DNA of 22,419 bases from CAZSLC01 sp964607675 (GCA_964607675.1 CAZSLC010000029.1:1-22419); one strand, 5' to 3'. Positions 14,563 through 22,406 are shown, numbered from the stretch's first letter. A program made the numbers and translations. Notes: a model not told the origin generated them from the letters alone.

Positions 14563-15104
14563 ATGATCTTGCTATGCATATTTTAGATATTGTGCAAAAT
14601 TCAATCAGTGCAGGTGCATCGTTGATTACAATTATTATATCTATTGACACTGATGATGATTTATTGATAATCTCTATTGAGGATAATGGAAAAGGGATGA
14701 CTCAGGAGCAAGTTGCAAAGTTATCAGATCCATTTTTCACTTCAAGAACTACAAGAAAGGTTGGATTAGGGATTCCATTGTTTAAGCAATCGGCAGAGCA
14801 AAGTGGGGGTGAACTGATGATAACATCAAAGGTTGGAGTTGGGACAAAAGTGGAAGCTTCATTTTCCTTTTCAAATATAGATAGACCGCCACTTGGAGAT
14901 GTGGGAAATGCCTTAATATTGCTTGTCTCATCTAATCCAGAACTCGATTTCCTATTCAAATATTCTTACAATAATAATGAATATCTATTTGATACTATTG
15001 AGGTTAAAGAGGCTATAGAGGGGATGCCACTTAACAATCCATCAATTATAAAATATCTTAATGAGATGGTAAAAGAGAATATAATAAATTGTGAGGAATC
15101 TTAA
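14559..15104 (+). CDS. Stand-alone HATPase (histidine-kinase-like ATP-binding protein)
   Basis: This 181-residue protein has an N-terminal GHKL ATPase domain: N-box HILDIVQNSISAGA (Asn14), G1 box EDNGKGM (41-47), an F-box-like DPFFTSRTTRKV, and G2 box GLGIPL (69-74). It ends in a segment of about 70 residues (from about 105) that I do not recognise. No H-box or receiver domain is present. It differs from the RsbW-like HATPase at 11709; the two are distinct families. The start overlaps the PHP stop by ATGA (14559-14562). It is the last gene of the module; the hydrogenase genes follow after 87 bases that contain a promoter. Confidence 0.8.
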   Translation: MNDLAMHILDIVQNSISAGASLITIIISIDTDDDLLIISIEDNGKGMTQEQVAKLSDPFFTSRTTRKVGLGIPLFKQSAEQSGGELMITSKVGVGTKVEASFSFSNIDRPPLGDVGNALILLVSSNPELDFLFKYSYNNNEYLFDTIEVKEAIEGMPLNNPSIIKYLNEMVKENIINCEES

Positions 15105-15126
15105 TGGTTTCTATAATAATTTTTTA

Positions 15127-15134
15127 TACATTTG
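15127..15134 (+). promoter_or_regulatory. Probable promoter box of the hydrogenase structural genes
   Basis: TACATTTG fits TAnnTTTG exactly and lies 57 bases before the first hydrogenase gene, leaving a leader of about 50 bases. A TTTC at 15108-15111 is a weak candidate for the upstream element. It would let the structural genes be expressed separately from, or above, the upstream module. Confidence 0.45.
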
Positions 15135-15191
15135 TAGGATATAAGGTCAAATTGAAAACTAATACTAACTTATAATCATAATTAAAAACCT

Positions 15192-15593
15192 ATGAATAAA
15201 ATCAAATCTCTCGACGATCTTCGAAAAATGAAGCAAAATCTTTCGAATGAGATGAATATTAGGGAAAAAAGTAATAACCCTGAGAATCTTGTTCAGATAA
15301 GGGTGGCTATGGCTACTTGTGGGATTGCTGCTGGAGCTCGTACAGTAATGAATGCCATTATTGAAAAAGTAGAAAAGGACAAATTGCCGATTATTGTAAC
15401 TCAAGGTGGGTGTATGGGATATTGCTATGCAGAACCTACTATTGAAGTTAAAAAACCTGGTGTAGATCCTGTCGTTTTTGGGCACGTGGATAGTGCTAAA
15501 GCAATGGAAATAATTGAAAAGTACGTCCTTCAGGGAGAGCTTCTTGACGATATTATTCCTGTTAATTATCAAACTATCAAAGAGAAAAATTAG
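15192..15593 (+). CDS. Thioredoxin-like [2Fe-2S] ferredoxin, HndB-like hydrogenase subunit
   Basis: This 133-residue protein resembles the ferredoxin-like subunit HndB of NADP-reducing hydrogenases. A helical N-terminus (about residues 1-33) is followed by MATCGIAAGA (Cys43) and GGCMGYC (Cys74, Cys78). A standard thioredoxin-like [2Fe-2S] ferredoxin has a C-x4-C pair at the first site; here the second position is Gly, so only three of the four ligands are visible. I recall this ATCGIAAGA form as normal for the HndB-type family. It likely relays electrons within the hydrogenase complex or stabilises it. It starts the structural operon and ends 5 bases before hydB. Confidence 0.83.
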   Translation: MNKIKSLDDLRKMKQNLSNEMNIREKSNNPENLVQIRVAMATCGIAAGARTVMNAIIEKVEKDKLPIIVTQGGCMGYCYAEPTIEVKKPGVDPVVFGHVDSAKAMEIIEKYVLQGELLDDIIPVNYQTIKEKN

Positions 15594-15598
15594 TCGAT

Positions 15599-17389
15599 AT
15601 GTCACAATTCAAAATGAGTTTATTATGCTGCGGAGGTACTGGTTGTAGAGCTTCCGAGAGTGCACAGATTGTTACTAATCTAAAAGAGGAAATTAAAAAA
15701 GCGGGGATGGAGAATGATGTGCAAGTAGTTGTCACTGGATGCTTTGGTTTCTGCGAAAAAGGTCCTATTGTTAAAGTTATCCCAGATAATACTTTTTATA
15801 CAAGTGTTAAGCCAAGTGATGCTGAGGAGATAGTAAAAGAGCATGTTGTTAAGGGGCGTAAAGTAAAGAGACTACTTTATGAAGATCCTAAGACCCAGTC
15901 TCATATAAGTGACTCGAAGCATATGGGTTTCTATCAGAAACAATTGCGTATTGCTTTGAGAAATTGCGGTTTTATTAATCCAGAAAACATAGATGAGTAT
16001 ATCGCAAGAGATGGTTATGAGGCACTTGCATTAGTTCTTCAAGGTACTCCAGAAGAGGCAATAGCAGAGGTTAAAAAATCTGGCTTAAGAGGGCGTGGTG
16101 GTGCAGGTTTCCCTACTGGACTAAAATGGGAGATCGCTTCGAAAAATAAAGCAGATCAGAAGTATGTGGTATGTAATGCTGACGAGGGTGACCCAGGGGC
16201 ATTTATGGATAGATCGATTCTTGAAAGTGACCCTCACTCTGTGATAGAGGCTATGATTATATGCGGTTATTGTATCGGTGCTACAAAGGGGCTTATTTAC
16301 ATTCGTGCTGAATATCCTCTTGCTGTTCACCGTCTTACAATAGCTATGAATCAAGCTCGTGAATATGGTTTGCTTGGAGAAGGTATTATGGGAAGAGGAC
16401 ACAGCTTTGATATCGAAATTAGATATGGTGCTGGTGCTTTTGTTTGTGGTGAAGAGACTGCCCTTATTCACTCTATGGAGGGCAAGAGGGGGGAACCTAC
16501 AGTTAAACCTCCATTCCCTGCACAAAGTGGCTATCTTCAAAAACCTACCAACGTAAATAATGTTGAGACGTTTGCAAATATACCTGTCATTTTCCTTAAG
16601 GGAGCCGATTGGTTCTCTTCAATTGGAACTGAAAAATCTAAAGGTACTAAGGTATTTGCCCTTGCTGGTAAAATCAATAACGTAGGGCTTATTGAAGTAC
16701 CTATGGGAACTACCCTTCGCGAAGTAATTTATGAGATTGGTGGTGGAATCAAAAATGGTAAAGAGTTTAAGGCTGTTCAGACTGGGGGGCCTTCAGGGGG
16801 GTGTCTTACCAAGAAACACCTTGATACTCCAATAGACTACGATAGCCTTGTAGCTGCTGGATCAATGATGGGATCTGGTGGGATGATTGTTATGGATGAA
16901 GATGACTGTATGGTATCAGTTGCTAAGTTTTATCTTGGTTTTATAGTTGAAGAGTCTTGTGGTAAATGTACTCCTTGCCGTGTGGGCAATAAGAGATTGC
17001 TTGAGATTCTCGGTAAGATTACTGATGGTAAAGGGACGATGGAGGATCTCGATTATTTGAAGAATTTATGTCATGTGATTAAAGATACAGCTCTTTGCGG
17101 ACTTGGTCAAACTTCTCCTAATCCTGTGCTTTCTACACTTGATAACTTTTGGGATGAGTATGTGGCTCACGTAATAGATAAGAAATGTCCTGCTCACAGA
17201 TGTAAGGCTATGAAGATGTTCTCAATAGATCCTGATAAATGTAAAGGATGTACAGCTTGTGCAAAAGGTTGCCCTGCAAAAGCTATTAAGGGAGAGCTTA
17301 AACAACCTCACGTAATAGATCAAGCTAAATGTATCAAGTGTGGTGCTTGTCTTGAGAAATGTAAATTTAATGCAGTAACTGTTCAATAA
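15599..17389 (+). CDS. hydB: NuoF-like flavin and NAD(P)H-binding subunit of the bifurcating [FeFe] hydrogenase (HydB/HndC)
   Basis: This 596-residue protein has the full trimodular HydB plan. It has an N-terminal thioredoxin-like [2Fe-2S] domain (Cys11, Cys16, Cys48, Cys52); a NuoF core with GRGGAGFPTGLKW for NADH, NADEGDPGAFMDR for FMN, and GAGAFVCGEETALI; an SLBB segment; and a [4Fe-4S] site in ESCGKCTPCRVG with CGLGQ. A C-terminal double [4Fe-4S] ferredoxin follows (KCKGCTACAKGC and KCIKCGACLEKC). In HydABC-type enzymes the flavin in this subunit is thought to couple NADH and reduced ferredoxin oxidation to H2 formation. The protein is cytoplasmic. It lies 5 bases after the HndB-like gene and 8 bases before hydA. 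Its codons favour CTT, GCT and CGT more than many neighbours do. Confidence 0.93.
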   Translation: MSQFKMSLLCCGGTGCRASESAQIVTNLKEEIKKAGMENDVQVVVTGCFGFCEKGPIVKVIPDNTFYTSVKPSDAEEIVKEHVVKGRKVKRLLYEDPKTQSHISDSKHMGFYQKQLRIALRNCGFINPENIDEYIARDGYEALALVLQGTPEEAIAEVKKSGLRGRGGAGFPTGLKWEIASKNKADQKYVVCNADEGDPGAFMDRSILESDPHSVIEAMIICGYCIGATKGLIYIRAEYPLAVHRLTIAMNQAREYGLLGEGIMGRGHSFDIEIRYGAGAFVCGEETALIHSMEGKRGEPTVKPPFPAQSGYLQKPTNVNNVETFANIPVIFLKGADWFSSIGTEKSKGTKVFALAGKINNVGLIEVPMGTTLREVIYEIGGGIKNGKEFKAVQTGGPSGGCLTKKHLDTPIDYDSLVAAGSMMGSGGMIVMDEDDCMVSVAKFYLGFIVEESCGKCTPCRVGNKRLLEILGKITDGKGTMEDLDYLKNLCHVIKDTALCGLGQTSPNPVLSTLDNFWDEYVAHVIDKKCPAHRCKAMKMFSIDPDKCKGCTACAKGCPAKAIKGELKQPHVIDQAKCIKCGACLEKCKFNAVTVQ

Positions 17390-17397
17390 TCAGACTT

Positions 17398-19158
17398 ATG
17401 GATAAAATAAAATTAACTATAGATAATAATGTTATTGAGGTTGAAAAAGGTACAACCGTTTTTCAAGCCGCAAAACAGATAGGTATTGATATTCCTGCTT
17501 TGTGCTATTTGAAACTCGATGATCTTGGAGTTGAAAATAAACCTGCAGGTTGTAGAATTTGTGTTGTTGAAATAGAGGGTCGTCGCAATCTTGCCCCTTC
17601 TTGTTCGACAGATTGTATGCCCGATATGATAGTTCACACTCACACTTTGAGAGTTATCAATGCTCGCAAGACTGTGATGGAGCTTATTCTTTCAGATCAC
17701 CCTAAGGATTGCCTGATCTGCCAAAAAAATGGAAGATGCGACCTTCAAACATTAGCTGCTCGTCTGGGTATCAGAGAGATACATGGAGTGGAAAATGCTG
17801 AAATGTCAACTTACAAAAAAGACTCTTCTCCTTCATTGAAGAGGGATATGGATAAATGCGTTATGTGTCGTCGTTGTGAGACTATATGTAATGATGTTCA
17901 GACCGTTGGAGCTTTAAGTGCTGTTAATAGAGGATTTTATGCCGTTGTTGCCCCTGCTTTTGAACAGAGTCTTATTGATTCTAATTGTACTTTCTGCGGG
18001 CAGTGCGTTGCAGTGTGCCCTACTGGAGCATTGACAGAAATAGACCACACCCCTAAGATTATTCAAGCCCTTACCGATCCTACCAAAACCGTTGTTGTTC
18101 AAACAGCTCCTGCTGTGCGTGCTGCTTTAGGTGAGGAGTTCGGGATGGAGCCTGGCACTTTGGTTACTGGTAAACTTGCTGCAGCACTTCGTCGTCTTGG
18201 CTTTGACAAGGTGTTTGATACTGATTTTGCCGCTGACCTTACAATTATGGAGGAGGGTTCAGAACTTCTTGACCGCCTTGGCCGTTTCCTTGGTGGGGAT
18301 AAGAATGTTAAACTTCCTATTTTGACCTCTTGCTGCCCTGCATGGGTCAATTTCTTTGAACATAACTATCCAGATATGTTGGATGTTCCATCTTCAGCTA
18401 AGTCTCCACAACAGATGTTCGGAGCTATTGCGAAGAGTTATTTTGCAGAGAAGATTAAAATTGATAGAAAGAACCTTGTAGTTGTCTCTGTGATGCCTTG
18501 TATTGCCAAGAAATATGAGTGCCAAAGGGATGAATTTAAGGTGGATGGCAACCCAGATGTTGACTATTCTATCTCAACACGTGAACTTGCTTCACTTATT
18601 AAAGCTGCAAATATCGATTTCGTTTCACTTCCTGACGAAGATTATGATGCTCCTCTTGGTGAATCTACTGGAGCTGCGGTTATTTTCGGTGCTACTGGAG
18701 GGGTTATCGAAGCTGCTGTTAGAACTGCATACGAATTGTTCACTGGCAAGAAGCTTGATCGTATAGATTTTAAAGAGTTAAGGGGCTTGGATGGAATCCG
18801 CCAAGCATCAATTGACTTCAACGGCACTATGATTAATATTGGTATTGCTCACACCCTTGGCAATGCACGTAAACTTTTAGATGGAATACGAGCTGGAATG
18901 TACAATTTCCATGCGATTGAAATCATGGCTTGCCCAGGTGGATGTATTGGCGGAGCTGGTCAACCATTGCACCATGGTGACTCAAAGGTTATAAAAGCTC
19001 GTTTTGATGCAATTTATAGAGAAGATTCGGGGAAAGCGATTAGGAAATCACACGAGAATCCTTATATCGTTAAACTTTATGAAGAGTTCCTTGGTCGTCC
19101 AATGAGCGATAAAGCTCACCATCTTCTTCATACACATTATTTTGATAAACACGAATAA
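17398..19158 (+). CDS. hydA: Catalytic subunit of the electron-bifurcating-type [FeFe] hydrogenase (HydA/HndD)
   Basis: This 586-residue M3-type HydA contains, in order: a [2Fe-2S] domain (Cys36, Cys52, Cys55, Cys69), a His/Cys-ligated [4Fe-4S] site (His101, Cys105, Cys108, Cys114), two [4Fe-4S] clusters (Cys154/157/160/164 and Cys197/200/203/207), and the H-cluster domain. All three signatures are intact: TSCCPAW (Cys312, Cys313), MPCIAKKYE (Cys368) and IMACPGGCIGGAGQP (Cys512, Cys516), followed by a small-subunit-like tail. It should therefore be a working H2-evolving or H2-consuming enzyme. With HydB and HydC it forms the trimeric cytoplasmic complex typical of fermenting anaerobes. The maturases HydE, HydF and HydG are not in the window. 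Arginine codon CGT is common, consistent with high expression. Confidence 0.95.
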   Translation: MDKIKLTIDNNVIEVEKGTTVFQAAKQIGIDIPALCYLKLDDLGVENKPAGCRICVVEIEGRRNLAPSCSTDCMPDMIVHTHTLRVINARKTVMELILSDHPKDCLICQKNGRCDLQTLAARLGIREIHGVENAEMSTYKKDSSPSLKRDMDKCVMCRRCETICNDVQTVGALSAVNRGFYAVVAPAFEQSLIDSNCTFCGQCVAVCPTGALTEIDHTPKIIQALTDPTKTVVVQTAPAVRAALGEEFGMEPGTLVTGKLAAALRRLGFDKVFDTDFAADLTIMEEGSELLDRLGRFLGGDKNVKLPILTSCCPAWVNFFEHNYPDMLDVPSSAKSPQQMFGAIAKSYFAEKIKIDRKNLVVVSVMPCIAKKYECQRDEFKVDGNPDVDYSISTRELASLIKAANIDFVSLPDEDYDAPLGESTGAAVIFGATGGVIEAAVRTAYELFTGKKLDRIDFKELRGLDGIRQASIDFNGTMINIGIAHTLGNARKLLDGIRAGMYNFHAIEIMACPGGCIGGAGQPLHHGDSKVIKARFDAIYREDSGKAIRKSHENPYIVKLYEEFLGRPMSDKAHHLLHTHYFDKHE

Positions 19159-19169
19159 TATAGGCTATT

Positions 19170-19646
19170 ATGGTAAAAATAGAATTACAAAAATGTCATA
19201 AAGATAAAATTGCTGAAATCTGTAATGAATTTGGCAACAAACCAGGGGAACTTATCAATGTCCTTCACAAATGTCAAGGTGAGTTTGGATATCTACCTGA
19301 AGAGGTTCAAAGAGAAGTCGCTCACAATCTAAATATGCCTGTGTCAAAAGTGTATGGGGTTGTCTCTTTCTACTCTTTTTTCACTATGCAACCAAAAGGA
19401 AAATACAGCATTTCTGTTTGTTTAGGAACTGCTTGCTATGTGCGTGGTGCAGAAATTGTCCTTGATGAACTAAAAAAGGAACTTGGTATTGAAGTTGGAG
19501 GGGTTACACCTGATGGTAAATTCTCATTGGATTGTCTTCGATGTGTTGGTGCCTGCGGCCTTGCTCCTGTGATGCTGATTGGTGAAAAGGTGTATGGAAG
19601 GCTCGAAAGTGGAATGATCAGGTCGATTCTTTCTAACTACGAATAG
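19170..19646 (+). CDS. hydC: NuoE-like [2Fe-2S] subunit of the bifurcating hydrogenase (HydC/HndA)
   Basis: This 158-residue protein has the helical NuoE N-terminus (GELINVLHKCQGEFGYLPEE) and a thioredoxin-like [2Fe-2S] domain with all four ligands: Cys84 and Cys89 in SVCLGTACYVRGA, and Cys125 and Cys129 in LRCVGACGLAP. The motif MPVSKVYGVVSFYSFF is also typical. It carries electrons between HydB flavin and HydA. It begins 11 bases after hydA and ends 28 bases before a strong hairpin terminator, making it the last gene of the operon. Confidence 0.94.
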   Translation: MVKIELQKCHKDKIAEICNEFGNKPGELINVLHKCQGEFGYLPEEVQREVAHNLNMPVSKVYGVVSFYSFFTMQPKGKYSISVCLGTACYVRGAEIVLDELKKELGIEVGGVTPDGKFSLDCLRCVGACGLAPVMLIGEKVYGRLESGMIRSILSNYE

Positions 19647-19674
19647 ATTATTATATAAACTTATTATAATGTTT

Positions 19675-19710
19675 AAGAAGGGGTAACTAACTATTGGTTA
19701 CCCCTTTTCT
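19675..19710 (+). terminator. Intrinsic terminator of the hydrogenase operon
   Basis: A perfect 10-bp stem, AAGGGGTAAC (19678-19687) pairing with GTTACCCCTT (19697-19706) around a 9-base loop, is followed by TTCT and preceded by A-rich bases. It lies 28 bases after hydC and before the prfA promoter, so it ends the operon and could also work for transcripts from the other side. Confidence 0.85.
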
Positions 19711-19793
19711 CATATTTATAAAGGGGAATATCTTCAAAATATAACATTTAGGCAAAATTTGATGCCGATTCTATCAGTGAACCCAATTTTTAT

Positions 19794-19801
19794 TACATTT
19801 G
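19794..19801 (+). promoter_or_regulatory. -7 promoter box for prfA
   Basis: TACATTTG fits TAnnTTTG exactly, lies downstream of the hydrogenase terminator and 19 bases before the prfA ATG at 19821. No strong -33 element is seen. Confidence 0.45.
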
Positions 19802-19820
19802 CAGGATAAATAAAAAGTAT

Positions 19821-20900
19821 ATGAGCGATAATTCATTGGCAGAAAAACTTATAGGATTAAGAAAAAAGTATGAATCACTCTCGGAGCAGATATCTGATCC
19901 AAATGTGATGTCTGATATGAAGAGATATATTCAGTTAAATAAGGAGTATAAAGAGCTTGAGCCAATTGTCACCGTTGGAGATAGATATTGTAAAATGGTG
20001 AGTGACCTTGATGGTGCAAAGGAAATTCTTCAAAAGGAGAAGGATGAGGATTTAAGGGAGATGGCTAAGGATGAACTTTCTACCCTTGAGGAGGCTATTC
20101 CTGCCATGGAGGAGGAGATTAAAATTCTATTGATCCCTAAGGACCCACAAGATAGCAAGAATGCTATGATTGAGATTAGAGGAGGTGCAGGTGGTGACGA
20201 GGCAGCAATTTTTGCTGGAGATCTATTTAGAATGTATGCAAAATTTGCAGAAAGGAAGGGTTGGAAAATGGAGATAAATAGCCAATCGGAGGGTTCTTCA
20301 GGTGGCTTTAAAGAGTTGATCTGCAAGGTGACTGGGACGAATGTTTATGGTGTGTTAAAATATGAGAGTGGCGTCCATCGTGTACAGCGAGTGCCACAGA
20401 CAGAGACTCAGGGGAGGGTGCATACTTCAGCAGCTTCAGTAGTTGTACTACCAGAGGCGGATGAGTTTGATGTTGAGCTAAATATGGGCGATATAAGGAA
20501 GGATACATTTTGTTCATCAGGTCCTGGAGGCCAATCTGTAAATACTACTTATTCGGCTATTCGTCTTACTCACATCCCAACTGGTATTGTAGTGCAGTGT
20601 CAAGATGAGAAATCTCAACTCAAGAACTATGATAAGGCACTCTCTGAATTGCGTACAAGACTCTACAATATGGAGTATGAGAAATACCTTAATGAGATGT
20701 CAACGAAACGCAAAACTATGGTCTCTACTGGTGACCGCTCTGCAAAGATCAGAACTTATAATTACCCTCAGTCGAGAGTGACAGATCATAGAATCAATTA
20801 TACCATGTATAATTTGCCAGTTTTTATGGATGGTGCTATACAGGAGGTAATTGATCAACTTCAGATAGCTGAAAATGCTGAGAGATTGAAGGCTGAATAA
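19821..20900 (+). CDS. prfA: Peptide chain release factor 1
   Basis: This 359-residue protein is full length. The recognition tripeptide is PQT (residues 192-194, in RVQRVPQTETQGR), which is the RF1-type PxT motif for UAG/UAA rather than the SPF of RF2. The catalytic GGQ is at 236-238 in SSGPGGQSVN, the Bacteroidetes form of the peptidyl-tRNA hydrolysis loop. The N-terminal coiled-coil domain spans about 1-105, and IEIRGGAGGDEAAIFAGDLF marks the start of the core. It has its own promoter after the hydrogenase terminator and may read into the serine hydrolase gene 48 bases downstream. Confidence 0.97.
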   Translation: MSDNSLAEKLIGLRKKYESLSEQISDPNVMSDMKRYIQLNKEYKELEPIVTVGDRYCKMVSDLDGAKEILQKEKDEDLREMAKDELSTLEEAIPAMEEEIKILLIPKDPQDSKNAMIEIRGGAGGDEAAIFAGDLFRMYAKFAERKGWKMEINSQSEGSSGGFKELICKVTGTNVYGVLKYESGVHRVQRVPQTETQGRVHTSAASVVVLPEADEFDVELNMGDIRKDTFCSSGPGGQSVNTTYSAIRLTHIPTGIVVQCQDEKSQLKNYDKALSELRTRLYNMEYEKYLNEMSTKRKTMVSTGDRSAKIRTYNYPQSRVTDHRINYTMYNLPVFMDGAIQEVIDQLQIAENAERLKAE

Positions 20901-20938
20901 TATTCGTTACTCGGAGAGAATTTGAACGCTGAATAATA
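20880..20938 (+). repeat. Imperfect direct duplication of the prfA 3' end
   Basis: GAGAGATTGAAGGCTGAATAAT at the end of prfA is echoed at 20914-20938 (starting GAGAGAATTTGAACGCTGAATA) in the intergenic space. It is a short tandem duplication with a few differences. It is not coding in the second copy and probably has no function. Confidence 0.5.
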
Positions 20939-20948
20939 ATAATTTTTC

Positions 20949-22127
20949 ATGGGTAAAAATATCTATAAATCTACACTGATCTTTTTTATTGGTGTGGTTC
21001 TATCTAACATTATATGTGGCTGTTTTGAAGACAGAAAAGAGAAAAAGGTTACAGAGGCTCTTAGAGAGTTGGTTGTAGAGGCTGAGATTCCGTTGTTGCA
21101 AATAGAATATCATTCTCCACATTGGACCTACTTTGCCCAGATAGAAAAGGATCTTTGTATTACTGGTGCTGAAAATGAGGATGTTGCAGTAGGACTTATA
21201 AATAATAAAGGGATTGAGCCTGCATCTGCTGATAAAACAGCTCTATTTCCAGAAGGGGCAGTATTCCAGGCTGCATCGCTAAGTAAGGTGGTGTTTGCCT
21301 ACATAGTGATGAAGATGTGTGATAAGGGCGAGATTGACCTGAATACCCCTCTTTATAAATATTTTGAGCGGGAGGGAAAATCTGGGATTGATAGATTTGA
21401 GAATCAGGAGTATGCGAAAATGATTACGGCCCAAATGGTACTTAGGCATCGGACTGGTCTTCCCAATTGGTCTACTTCTCCTTCTTCGGAGGAGTGGCCT
21501 CTCTCTACAATTGTCTTTAAGCATCATCCTGATTCGGCATTTGGCTATTCTGGAGAGGGTTTTGCCTATTTACAACGAGCAGTTGAGTGTATCAAAGGAG
21601 ATGATATTGAGCATATTGCAATTGAAGAAGTCTTTATTCCTCTTGGAATGGAACATACTTCTTATCAATGGATATCATCATACGATTCTCTAAATGTATG
21701 TGGAAATCCATTCCCTAGGGCCAATACTGCTTACACTTTGAGAACAACGGCTCATGATTATTCTAAATTTTTAAGTGCTTTATTGGAGGGGAAGGGATTA
21801 TCGAAAAAAATGCATGAGATGTTCTTTACTCCAGATGCGACAAATGCTGTCAGGTATTGTGATAATAAAAGAGAATGTGATTCAACAATATTTTGGGGGC
21901 TTGGTTTAGGGATAGAGAAAAATCCTAATTTTGGTAATGTCATATGGCATTGGGGGGATAATGGAAAGTACAAAAGTCTCTTTATTTTAATACCATCAAC
22001 AGGTGAGTCTTTGGTATATTTTGCGAATAATAGTACAGCTCACTCAATAATCGATAAAATAACTCCCTTATTCTTTGAGTCAACAGATCCATTTGCACTC
22101 AGCGAGTGGATTAATGAGGAGAGTTAG
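20949..22127 (+). CDS. Class C beta-lactamase-fold serine hydrolase, probable lipoprotein
   Basis: The 392-residue protein starts with a hydrophobic segment (about 8-24) and a possible lipobox IICG-C (Cys25). The serine hydrolase signature is AASLSKVVF, in which Ser-x-x-Lys supplies the nucleophile and base. YSGEG (Tyr-Ser-Gly) is the Tyr-x-Asn-equivalent element, and HWGDNGKYKS is the third KTG-like element (His-x-Gly form). LRHRTGLPNW is another conserved loop of this family. Members are beta-lactamases, D-alanyl-D-alanine peptidases, esterases or related amide hydrolases; the substrate cannot be chosen from sequence. It likely faces the periplasm. It is 48 bases after prfA and has no clear promoter of its own. 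Confidence 0.85.
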   Translation: MGKNIYKSTLIFFIGVVLSNIICGCFEDRKEKKVTEALRELVVEAEIPLLQIEYHSPHWTYFAQIEKDLCITGAENEDVAVGLINNKGIEPASADKTALFPEGAVFQAASLSKVVFAYIVMKMCDKGEIDLNTPLYKYFEREGKSGIDRFENQEYAKMITAQMVLRHRTGLPNWSTSPSSEEWPLSTIVFKHHPDSAFGYSGEGFAYLQRAVECIKGDDIEHIAIEEVFIPLGMEHTSYQWISSYDSLNVCGNPFPRANTAYTLRTTAHDYSKFLSALLEGKGLSKKMHEMFFTPDATNAVRYCDNKRECDSTIFWGLGLGIEKNPNFGNVIWHWGDNGKYKSLFILIPSTGESLVYFANNSTAHSIIDKITPLFFESTDPFALSEWINEES

Positions 22128-22188
22128 TGGTAATGTGACACTTATGTAATCGACGGGTGCGCAAAAAGGAGCACCCGTGGCGGGAGTA
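22128..22188. repeat. 61-bp direct repeat, copy 1, with an 8-bp inverted repeat
   Basis: This block matches 22346-22406 at 56 of 61 positions with no indels. It contains ACGGGTGC (22153-22160) pairing with GCACCCGT (22171-22178) around a 10-base loop. It starts just after the serine hydrolase stop codon, in a gene-free region. No T tract follows the hairpin, so it is not an obvious terminator. Confidence 0.75.
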
Positions 22189-22345
22189 TAGTGCTGATAA
22201 TCAGATGAGTATTTGGTGGGATTGATAGTAAAAGGTGCGCAAATTTGTGATAAACGATGCGCCAATCTACAACAATCAGTAACAAATCTACAGCAATCGG
22301 TGAGCTAATCGTCAATAATCGGCAACAAATCTACGATCAAGTTAT
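22189..22345. repeat. Gene-free spacer with short degenerate repeats
   Basis: This spacer holds AATC(A/G)G(T/C)AACAAATCTAC twice (22274-22291 and 22317-22334), a shorter CAATCTAC at 22263-22270, and a third partial repeat core GGTGCGCAAA at 22233-22242. I see no credible gene, promoter or terminator in it. Confidence 0.5.
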
Positions 22346-22406
22346 TGGTAATGTGATACTTATATAATCGACGGGTGCGCAAAATGGGGCACCCGTGGCG
22401 GGGGTA
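22346..22406. repeat. 61-bp direct repeat, copy 2, with an 8-bp inverted repeat
   Basis: Second copy of the block at 22128-22188, offset by 218 bases. The inverted repeat is fully kept, ACGGGTGC (22371-22378) and GCACCCGT (22389-22396), while the loop differs at two positions (gcaaaatggg against gcaaaaagga). The window ends 13 bases later. Confidence 0.75.

Noticed and set aside
22153..22178. Rho-independent terminator of the serine hydrolase gene
   Set aside because: The stem is good but no T tract follows, and the same hairpin recurs in copy 2 away from any gene end.
22080..22265. 61-codon minus-strand frame at the right end
   Set aside because: It overlaps the end of the serine hydrolase and the repeat, with no recognisable domain or promoter.
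22128..22406. CRISPR array
   Set aside because: Only two long copies at a 218-base offset, with a spacer that has its own internal repeats, and no cas genes.
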